Made by a program: the position numbers and the translations under genes. Below the pieces are notes generated by a model, which saw only the letters and a program-made list of their open reading frames with translations, made no database searches and had not been told where the DNA came from. Shown here in pieces: positions 57,651-64,000 of a stretch of DNA of 64,000 nt. The DNA is from JAGIBJ01 sp032119595. Its GTDB lineage: Bacteria > Actinomycetota > Thermoleophilia > Solirubrobacterales > Solirubrobacteraceae. Positions within the stretch are counted from its first letter, which is position 1. Each line of letters starts with the position of its first letter. The stretch is from assembly GCA_032119595.1 (NCBI GenBank), contig JAUMBQ010000003.1, forward strand, positions 124,001-188,000, read 5' to 3'.

Positions 57651-58364
57651 ATGCGCGCTCCCCGCTTCAGCCGCCCGTTCCGTCCCGCCCGGGCGCCCGC
57701 CCTGCTGGCCTCGCTCGCGGCCTTCGCCCTCATCACTCCGGCGGCGCACGCGCACGGCGGCAACACCGTTCTCGACGGCGTCAAGAGCGGCGTCACCATT
57801 CGCGTGCAGAGCTCCCCGGCCCAAACGCCGAGCGGCGGTCCGGCCATCGACCTCTCCACCCTCTTGAACGGCTCGGGCACCGGCAAAGCGACCGTCGACT
57901 ACTGGGTTCGCCCCTCGGGACGCAAGGCGTTCAAGGTCAAGACCGACCGCGACGACGGCGGCACCTTCCACGCCGAGATCTCCACCGCCGATCGCGGTGA
58001 CGCGGCGACCTGGGCGCTCTCGGCGATCGTGACGCTCGGCGACGGCAAGCGCCTGCGTGTCACGAACGCTTCATCCAACCCACCCGGGCCCGACCCCGCG
58101 GCGACGGGCACCTCTGAGTCAAAGCCCGAGACGACCTCGAAGCCCGCGCCGACGACCCCCACCCTCACCGAGGGCAACCCGGACGCCCAGCGGCTGCCCA
58201 CGTCGCCCGCGACGACGCCCGCTGCCGCCGGCGAGCCGATCGAAGACATCTCCGGAGAGAGCGACGGCCCGCCCGGCTGGGTGTTCCCAAGCCTGCTCGT
58301 GCTGACCGTGATCGGGCTGGGCCTGCGCGCCGTCATGCGCCGCAAGCCGCCGCAGAACGACTGA
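57651..58364 (+). CDS. Exported membrane-anchored protein, 237 aa
   Basis: Signal peptide (LLASLAAFALITPAAHAHGG), an extracellular ~100-residue beta domain (VLDGVKSGVTIRVQSSPA ... TWALSAIVTLGDGKRLRVT), a Pro/Thr-rich linker, a membrane helix (WVFPSLLVLTVIGLGLRAVM) and a short basic cytosolic end (RRKPPQND). The HAHGG start and layout recall copper-resistance-like YcnI/CopC-type exported proteins, but metal ligands are not evident. Divergent from the TrkA operon. Function unknown. Confidence 0.8.
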   Translation: MRAPRFSRPFRPARAPALLASLAAFALITPAAHAHGGNTVLDGVKSGVTIRVQSSPAQTPSGGPAIDLSTLLNGSGTGKATVDYWVRPSGRKAFKVKTDRDDGGTFHAEISTADRGDAATWALSAIVTLGDGKRLRVTNASSNPPGPDPAATGTSESKPETTSKPAPTTPTLTEGNPDAQRLPTSPATTPAAAGEPIEDISGESDGPPGWVFPSLLVLTVIGLGLRAVMRRKPPQND

Positions 58365-58405
58365 GTTCCCCCAGCGGCGGCGGAGTCAGTTCCGCCTGGG
58401 CCTGG

Positions 58406-60439
58406 CTAGTCCCGGCCGCGCTTGCGCGCCGCCTCGCGACCCTTCGCGAGCGCGGCCGCGCGATCGGCGGCCGGATCCTCGACGGGCACCTCGTCGGTCG
58501 CGGAGACACCGCGGTCGCCGAGCGGCGGCGCCGTGAGCAGCACACGGCACGGCGCGTGCGTGAGGACGTACGTGGTGATTGGGCCGAGCGAGCGACCGCT
58601 GAAGTCGCCGGTGCCGCCGAGCATCGAGCCGCCTCGCACGCGGGACGGCTCCTCGGCGGCCATCACGATCACCTCAACCCCGCGGCGCTTGGCTTCGTCG
58701 ACGATGCCCTGCCCGGTCCGGCGCGCACGCACGGTGGCCGTGGCCACGGCGACCCCCTCGTACTCCTCGCCGACGGCCTTCGCGCGTGCAAGCGCCTTGC
58801 GGGCGGCCTTCAGGCGTTCGTCGGAGACCGCCGAGGTGAGCTGCAGCGACATCGGGATCTCGAATACCCAGATGGCCTCGATCTGCGCGCCGCCGCTCTC
58901 TTCCACGTCGAGGGTGCGATCGCGCGCGAGGCGGCCCGCGGTCTGCACGATGTCGTCGTCGAGCGGGCGCCCGAACACCGGCACGAGAATCGAGCCGAAC
59001 TCACCGTGCTCGGTGTCGCGACTGAGCACCGTCTTGGGCACGACGACCGCCTGCCGCATCGGCAGATGGGACTGCTGACGATGGACGACATAGAGCAGGA
59101 TTCCGCCGACCATCCAGATCGCGCCGACGATCCCTGACTGCTCGTGGAGCAGCAGCACCGCGACCCACCCAGTGGCCGCCAGCAGCAGGCCGAAGACCGC
59201 CGGGACCGGCACGCTGCCGCGCCCCACCTTGACCGACAGCGGGATTACGAATCGGCGCTGCGCCGTCGGCATCGTGAAACGAAGCCGGATGACCGAGGCC
59301 TGGAGGATCGTGAGCGCCAGCAGCGCGCCAAACGCGTAGAGGCCGATGAGCGTCTGCAGATCGAGCGCCGCCACGAGCACGGAGGTGAGGAGGACGACCA
59401 TCACGATGACCGTCGTCGGCGTGCCGTACTTGGGGCTGAGCCGGCCAATGCTCGACGGAATCTGGCGTGAGGTCGCCAGGGTCGACGACAGCCGCGCAAC
59501 CGCGAGCATCGCCCCATTGGTGCTGACCGCCAGCGTCGATGCCGCCAGAATCGCGATCACGGCGCGGGTCGTGTCGGCCAGCCACTCCGGCTCCAGCGCA
59601 GCGGCAAGCCACGCGACCGGCGCCTCCAGGTGCTCCGGGTCGGCGAGCTCGGCGCGGTGGGCCCCGCCCAGCACGCCGCCGACCACGAGCGCCACCAAGG
59701 AGCCGATGCTCAACCCGACCAGGAACCGCGTCCGCTTGTTGCGCGCGAGGGGCGTTTCGCCGACCAGCGTCGCGGCCGTCTCAAAGCCCGTCACCGCGAC
59801 CACACCAATCGTCGCGGCAAACACCACGTCGGAGAAGCTCACGCCACTGGTCACCTCGATCAGCGGAAGCCCCTGCTGGAAGGCCTCGATCAGCAAGGCG
59901 ACCGCCAGGAACGTGAGCACCACGGCATCGAGGGCCAGCAGCACGCGCACGATCAGGCCCTTGGCGAGGTTCGGCCCGCGCGCATTGCGCACCCCGACGG
60001 CAACGATCGCGACGATCGCCAGGATGGCTCCGACCGCCGACTGACTGCTCACGTCGACGAAGGCCAACAGATAGCCGGAGAACGCCTCGGCGCCGATGGC
60101 CGTAAGCAGGAGCAGGTCGAGCACGACCGCCCAGCCGGCGATGAAGCTCACCAGTTCGTCGAAGCCAAGGCGAGCGAACCCGCTCGCCCCTGGCGTCTCG
60201 GCGAGCCGTCGGCCGCGCGCATCGCGCAGGCCGGTCAGCTCCGTGTAGGTCATGGCCGTCAGCGACACGAACAGCGCGACGATCAGGAAGGCCACCGGCG
60301 CGAGCCCGGCCGACCGGTCGACGACGACCCCCACCGCGACGTAGATCGTCGTCGCGAGGCCGGCCCAGGCGATGCCACCCAGGCGCGTGAAGGCGTACTT
60401 CTCGTTGTATTGGACGTGGGGAACGTGCGGCGTCTTCAC
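58406..60439 (-). CDS. APC-superfamily permease with UspA-like C-terminal domain (1)
   Basis: About 677 residues from GTG 60439, which overlaps the stop of the small membrane gene. About 12 membrane helices of amino-acid/polyamine permease type (GIAWAGLATTIYVAVGVVVDRSAGLAPVAFLIVALFV, FEGF-like VTGFETAATLVGETP, GRLSPKYGTPTTVIVMVV). The ~210-residue cytosolic end has a UspA-like fold (ILVPVFGRPLDDDIVQTAGRLARD, VEVIVMAAEEPSRVRGG, TTYVLTHAPCRVLLTAPP). Transport substrate unknown; amino acid or potassium are both plausible. The longer open frame to 60799 is antisense noise. Confidence 0.88.
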   Translation of the reverse strand: MKTPHVPHVQYNEKYAFTRLGGIAWAGLATTIYVAVGVVVDRSAGLAPVAFLIVALFVSLTAMTYTELTGLRDARGRRLAETPGASGFARLGFDELVSFIAGWAVVLDLLLLTAIGAEAFSGYLLAFVDVSSQSAVGAILAIVAIVAVGVRNARGPNLAKGLIVRVLLALDAVVLTFLAVALLIEAFQQGLPLIEVTSGVSFSDVVFAATIGVVAVTGFETAATLVGETPLARNKRTRFLVGLSIGSLVALVVGGVLGGAHRAELADPEHLEAPVAWLAAALEPEWLADTTRAVIAILAASTLAVSTNGAMLAVARLSSTLATSRQIPSSIGRLSPKYGTPTTVIVMVVLLTSVLVAALDLQTLIGLYAFGALLALTILQASVIRLRFTMPTAQRRFVIPLSVKVGRGSVPVPAVFGLLLAATGWVAVLLLHEQSGIVGAIWMVGGILLYVVHRQQSHLPMRQAVVVPKTVLSRDTEHGEFGSILVPVFGRPLDDDIVQTAGRLARDRTLDVEESGGAQIEAIWVFEIPMSLQLTSAVSDERLKAARKALARAKAVGEEYEGVAVATATVRARRTGQGIVDEAKRRGVEVIVMAAEEPSRVRGGSMLGGTGDFSGRSLGPITTYVLTHAPCRVLLTAPPLGDRGVSATDEVPVEDPAADRAAALAKGREAARKRGRD

Positions 60440-60624
60440 CGGCGGGCCTTTGAACGGGCCTGAAGCAGCCGGAATCGCATCACGCCTGCCGCGACGAAGA
60501 AGGCGCCGACTAGGACGCCGTAGGAGCCGAGCCCGCCGCCGCGCGCGAGCGCGCCGCCGATCATCAGCAGCCCGAGGACGGCCGTGACGACCGCCAGGAG
60601 GTGAACGAGCGTGAAGTCCTTCAT
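60436..60624 (-). CDS. Small two-helix membrane protein between the permeases
   Basis: 62 residues: two membrane helices (LLAVVTAVLGLLMIGGAL and SYGVLVGAFFVAAGVMRF) and a basic end (QARSKARR). It overlaps both neighbouring permease genes by 4 nt, so all three are cotranslated; it may be a permease subunit or stabiliser. Confidence 0.78.
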   Translation of the reverse strand: MKDFTLVHLLAVVTAVLGLLMIGGALARGGGLGSYGVLVGAFFVAAGVMRFRLLQARSKARR

Positions 60625-62564
60625 CGCTCGCCCCGCGCCTGCGCGCTGTGTTCTTTCTCAGGGACCGGCGCGGCGTCGCCGGGCGTCGGGGCCCGCGGCG
60701 CCGGGGTGTCGACGATGACGCGGCACGGGCGTTCGGCGAGGACCGTCTCCAAGGCCCGCCCGAAGCCGGACCGGCCGGCAGCACCACGCGGCATGCCAAG
60801 GATCACGGCGCGGGCGCGCGTGGCGACGGCGGTGTCCACGATCACGCGCCCCTCCTGCCCGGAGCGCACGGGCACGATCGTGCCCATCGCGCGGTTTCGC
60901 GTGAGCAGGCGCGCCTGGTCGAGGATCGCGCGGGCCTTGTCGTGCAACTCCGGGGGCTCGGCGGTGAGCGGCGAGGAGTTCGGGACCTGCACCGTCACGA
61001 GCACACTGATCGCCCGCCCCCGCCGTGCGGCCAGCCGAGCCGCCGTCGCGAGGGTGTCCTCATTGAAGCGCGCCGCGTCGAACCACACGATCACCGACTC
61101 GTACTCGGTCTCCGATGCCACCACCGGCTTCTGGATCTCGACCTTGACCGTCGAGGTCAGGTCCAGTCCCATCCGCCGACGCGCGATCGGGTAGGCGATC
61201 GTGCCGACCAGGAGCCAGCCGAACCCGGCATAGGAGATGCCGCCGAGGTTGCGCGCGGCGACCACGGCAAACGCCAGGAGCGTGCCGACGCCTCCGAACA
61301 CGGCGAGCACCGGCAAGTCGTAGCCGCGGATGCGGATGTTGCCTGGCGACCGGTACGGACGGTGGCGGTCCGGGTATTTCCAGCGCAGGCGCAGCAGGGC
61401 GGCGTGCGCGATCGTGAACGACAGCATCGCCCCGAACGCGTAGAGGTTGCCGAGGAAGTCAGCCTTGCCCGGCAGAATCGGCACGATCGCGATGCCACCA
61501 AACACGATGATCCCGATCCACGGGGTGCCGAACTTGGGATGCAGCGCGCGCAGCTTCTCCGGCATCTGGCGGTGGACGCCCATCGAGTAGACCAGGCGCG
61601 ACACGCCGATCAACCCGGCATTCGCGGCCAGGAAGAGAATCGTGGCGCCGAGGACGCCGACATAGAGCTGAAGCGGGTCGTTGAGGAATCCGACATCGAT
61701 TTGCTCCACCACTCCGAGGATGGGATCGCCCTGGAAGCCGCCGAGTTCCTCAGGCTGGCCGAGCTTGGTGACGAACTCGCCGCCGTCGTTCTTCAGGACC
61801 GGAAGCGCGGAGAGCGCAACGGCCGGCAGGGTGAAGTAGATGGCGAAGACGGCGATCTCGACGCGCTTGATCGCCGCTGGGATCGAAACGGTCTCGTCCT
61901 TGGCCTCCTCGGCCATGTTGGAGATCGTCTCGATGCCGGTGTAGGCGATCATGCCGATCGGGATCGCAAGCAAGAACTGGCTCCACGTCGGCGCGACGCC
62001 CCAGCTCACGTTCTCGGCGAGCACCGACGGGTCGAGGACCAGCACGATGCCAGCGACGACGATGACGACCTGCGTGAAGAAGTCGACGACGGCCAGCGTC
62101 ACGTTGAGCTTGGCCGACTCCTTCGTGCCGACGACGTTCAGCAGCATCAGCACGAGGACCGTGATGACCCCGCCAATGATGTCCCAAGGGCTGCTCTTCA
62201 GGGGCTCCCACAGCACGCCGAGGTAATGCGGCACGAAGTACGCCGACGTGGACACCGTGATCACGTAGGTGAGCATCTGCCCCCACGCCGTCACGAACGA
62301 TGCGAACTCGTTGAACGCGTGCCGGGCGAAGCTCGACGAGCCGCCGGCCTCCGGGAACATCGACGTCGCCTCGGCGTACGAGGCGGCCGTTGCGAAGAAG
62401 AACAGGCCGGTGATCAGGAAGACGATCGGCGTGAGACCGAGCGCGTAACTGGCAACGAGCCCCAGCGCGTAATAGATCGACGAGCCGACGTTGCCATACG
62501 CCGTGGCAAAGAGTTCGTTGACCCCGAGCACCCGCTGCAGGGAATGAAGGCGGCGTTCGGCCAT
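60621..62564 (-). CDS. APC-superfamily permease with UspA-like C-terminal domain (2)
   Basis: 647 residues. N-terminal permease with the typical first-helix motif (VNELFATAYGNVGSSIYYALGLVAS), FPEAGGSSSFARHAFNEFASFVTAWGQML, IPIGMIAYTGIETISNMAEEAKDE, and HPKFGTPWIGIIVFGG. The C-terminal ~150 residues are UspA-like (SVIVWFDAARFNEDTLATAARLAARRGRAISVLVTVQ, RAVILGMPRGAAGRSGFGRALETVLAERPCRVIVDTP). It heads the three-gene unit 62564-58406. The two permeases differ in sequence but share the architecture. Substrate unknown. Confidence 0.92.
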   Translation of the reverse strand: MAERRLHSLQRVLGVNELFATAYGNVGSSIYYALGLVASYALGLTPIVFLITGLFFFATAASYAEATSMFPEAGGSSSFARHAFNEFASFVTAWGQMLTYVITVSTSAYFVPHYLGVLWEPLKSSPWDIIGGVITVLVLMLLNVVGTKESAKLNVTLAVVDFFTQVVIVVAGIVLVLDPSVLAENVSWGVAPTWSQFLLAIPIGMIAYTGIETISNMAEEAKDETVSIPAAIKRVEIAVFAIYFTLPAVALSALPVLKNDGGEFVTKLGQPEELGGFQGDPILGVVEQIDVGFLNDPLQLYVGVLGATILFLAANAGLIGVSRLVYSMGVHRQMPEKLRALHPKFGTPWIGIIVFGGIAIVPILPGKADFLGNLYAFGAMLSFTIAHAALLRLRWKYPDRHRPYRSPGNIRIRGYDLPVLAVFGGVGTLLAFAVVAARNLGGISYAGFGWLLVGTIAYPIARRRMGLDLTSTVKVEIQKPVVASETEYESVIVWFDAARFNEDTLATAARLAARRGRAISVLVTVQVPNSSPLTAEPPELHDKARAILDQARLLTRNRAMGTIVPVRSGQEGRVIVDTAVATRARAVILGMPRGAAGRSGFGRALETVLAERPCRVIVDTPAPRAPTPGDAAPVPEKEHSAQARGER

Positions 62565-62676
62565 CGAGCCCGCGATCGTAGCGCCGACGCGGGCGGCGCA
62601 TCGTGTCCGTCACGCACAGAGCGCCGACCGGACCCGCAAGCCACCCGCGGCGCCGCCGCCGCGAATGCTTCTGCCC

Positions 62677-62778
62677 CTAGTAAAAGAAGTGGTAAAGCTC
62701 CGGCCCGAACTGCGTCATGGCCAGCGAGAAGGCGCCCACAACGGCGGCGCGGATGATGAGGATTCGTGCGATCTGCAT
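62677..62778 (-). CDS. 33-aa single-helix membrane peptide
   Basis: ATG 62778 opens MQIARILIIRAAVVGAFSLA, with MTQFGPELYHFFY as the rest. One membrane helix with a positively charged start and an aromatic end. GGGAGG lies 8 nt upstream, a good Shine-Dalgarno. Similar actinobacterial peptides of 30-40 residues are annotated as small membrane proteins without function. Confidence 0.62.
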   Translation of the reverse strand: MQIARILIIRAAVVGAFSLAMTQFGPELYHFFY

Positions 62779-62926
62779 GGAGACAGCCTCCCGTCAGACC
62801 GCTCCCGCAACTATGCGCCCAGCGACGCTGCGCGTGTAACGCTCGCGACACTCGTTGCCGTCGCAAACCACGTCGCGACGACGCGGTCGAGCTGAGCGAT
62901 GCCAGCCCGACCGGGTGCGCGGAGGG

Positions 62927-63328
62927 CTACTGCCCGGGGACCCAGAGGCCGCTGTTGGGCTTCTCGGCTTCCTTCGGCGGCTCGGGGGCGGCCGTGGGGT
63001 CGTCGCCTCCGGTGATCGTCGAGCCGGTCGGCGCCTGCTTCGCGAAGGCGACCTGGAGCTGGGAGAGCGCGTCCTTGATCTGGCCGGCCGACTCGCCGAG
63101 CGGCTCCTCGATCAGCGGCAGCAGCCGGCGGATCGCTTCGATCGAGAGGGCGAGCTGGCCAAGGTCATGCTCTTCCTCCGGCACGTCCATGAGGCCGCCA
63201 CGGCGGGCGCCGAGGTTGACCAGCGAAACGATCGTCTGCGCGATCACGTCGCCGACGTGCACCTGCGAGAGCTCGGCTTCGAGGGCCGCGCGGAGTTCTT
63301 CTTCGGTGGGCTGGTTGTCCTGGTCCAT
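62927..63328 (-). CDS. Acidic soluble protein, 133 aa (DUF1844-like)
   Basis: ATG 63328 with GAGGAG upstream. Acidic start (DQDNQPTEEELRAALEAELS), a helical core (VHVGDVIAQTIVSLVNLGARRGG, HDLGQLALSIEAIRRLLPLIEE, QIKDALSQLQVAFAKQ) and a Pro/Glu-rich disordered end. The core order loosely recalls DUF1844 (a SLxxLG segment followed by DLxxA..ID.L). Lies 67 nt downstream of the ligase gene, probably the same transcript. Function unknown. Confidence 0.75.
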   Translation of the reverse strand: MDQDNQPTEEELRAALEAELSQVHVGDVIAQTIVSLVNLGARRGGLMDVPEEEHDLGQLALSIEAIRRLLPLIEEPLGESAGQIKDALSQLQVAFAKQAPTGSTITGGDDPTAAPEPPKEAEKPNSGLWVPGQ

Positions 63329-63395
63329 CGGGGACTCCTCAGGGTCGGGGCGCCGGCCGCGGGTATCTCGCCGCGGGCCGACCATGTCAAGGACG

Positions 63396-64000
63396 CTACC
63401 TGGCGCCGTAGCTGCGCATGGTCTCGTCGACCAGCTGCGCGTAGAGTTCGCGAATCGGCAGTCCGGTGCTCAGCAGCGCGCGCTGGCGCTGCGCGGAGCT
63501 CTCCCCGAGCGACTGCACGTCGAGGCCGTGGACCGAGCGGGCAGGCGCCGTCCACTCCAGGAGTCGCTCCTCGATCGCCGCCGACGGATACGTCTCGAGA
63601 CGTTCAAGATCGATCATCTCGCCGTCGAGGCCATGGCGAATCGCGCGCCAGAGGTTCTCCTCGATCATCCGCGGCGCGGGATCGACGAACGGCACGCCCT
63701 CGTCGTAATCGGCCGCCGCCTGGGCCACACAGGCCACGATCAACCCGGCTAGGGCGTCGCCGCGTGCGGCATCAGGCTGGGCGTCGCAGATGCGCACCTC
63801 GACCGTGCCGTTCTTCAGATGGGGACGGATCGACCACCACACCTGCGTGGCCTCGACGATCGAACCCAGCCGCTGAAGCGTCTGGAGATAGTCCTTGTAG
63901 GTGGCCCAGTCGCCGAACGCATCCGGGATGCCGCAGCGCGGGAAGGTGCGCGTGAACGTGAGCGTGCGCGCCGAGTGCAGGTTCGTGTCGTGGCCTTCGA
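63396..64000 (-). CDS. Glutamate-cysteine ligase family (GCS2/YbdK type), 3' part
   Basis: The open frame enters from the right edge, so only the C-terminal ~200 residues are in the window. Signature stretches: FPRCGIPDAFGDWATYKDYL, VEATQVWWSIRPHLKNGTVEVRICDAQPD (IRPH..-TVEVR is diagnostic of the GCS2 family), and DPAPRMIEENLWRAIRHGLDGEMIDL. Members ligate glutamate to an amine using ATP (gamma-glutamylcysteine synthesis or YbdK-type weak ligase). Which substrate applies cannot be told from the fragment. The in-frame GTG at 63842 is internal, not a start. Confidence 0.9.
   Translation of the reverse strand, partial: EGHDTNLHSARTLTFTRTFPRCGIPDAFGDWATYKDYLQTLQRLGSIVEATQVWWSIRPHLKNGTVEVRICDAQPDAARGDALAGLIVACVAQAAADYDEGVPFVDPAPRMIEENLWRAIRHGLDGEMIDLERLETYPSAAIEERLLEWTAPARSVHGLDVQSLGESSAQRQRALLSTGLPIRELYAQLVDETMRSYGAR

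Noticed and set aside
60648..62756. 702-codon plus-strand frame opposite the second permease
   Set aside because: Arg/Asp/His-rich antisense shadow; the minus strand encodes a clear permease with membrane helices.

Overview
The window is high-GC bacterial DNA with the gene content of an actinobacterium, most likely a member of the class Thermoleophilia (Solirubrobacterales-like). The clues are two collagen-like proteins with the FANVTSF...ALGGTSYAA N-terminus common in that class, an LPFTG-anchored surface protein, SARP/BTAD regulation, and many genes with a TANNNT -10 box 6-10 nt before the start codon (leaderless transcripts). The taxonomic call is inference; no rRNA gene is present.

The main system, about 2.0-29.6 kb, is an extracellular contractile injection system (eCIS; PVC/Afp/MAC-like). 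A regulatory head carries an atypical NarL-type regulator, a receiver-like remnant and a SARP/BTAD activator, with PAAR and DUF1360 genes on the minus strand. A long plus-strand operon of tightly overlapping genes follows: cap/terminator (DUF4255, Pvc16), unknown, one large sheath, two tube proteins, DUF5908, LysM, VgrG/gp5-like spike, gp25, two baseplate J-type proteins, gpI-like tail protein, fibre-like protein, tape measure and AAA+ ATPase. The operon ends with a 1633-aa payload that has a helical eCIS-toxin scaffold and a C-terminal beta-beta-alpha-metal nuclease-like domain. Two small genes come after it, the second resembling immunity family Imm40. Direct repeats with exact 11-bp periodicity, the operator geometry of SARP activators, precede the main operon and three other units of the locus.

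From 29.7 to 44 kb the content is chromosomal: a cold-shock protein; a minus-strand run (DUF2252, kinase/P-loop fusion, DUF4389, aminotransferase); two tandem membrane proteins with two GGDEF domains each, one of which has lost its active site but kept the inhibitory-site motif; a pentapeptide-repeat protein; a lipoprotein cytochrome c; GNAT; crotonase; alpha/beta hydrolase; and RNase H.

From 44 to 64 kb are a strong hairpin in a 576-nt gene-free gap, an LPFTG protein, a heterodimeric ABC exporter with one degenerate ATP site, a CpdA-like phosphoesterase, a secreted linker-rich protein, the two collagen-like paralogues (near-identical 3' ends), tRNA-Gln, a repeat-rich convergent intergenic region, a ferredoxin-reductase-like flavoprotein, two TrkA-type proteins, two APC permeases with UspA-like tails, a 33-aa membrane peptide, and the 3' part of a glutamate-cysteine ligase family gene cut by the window edge.
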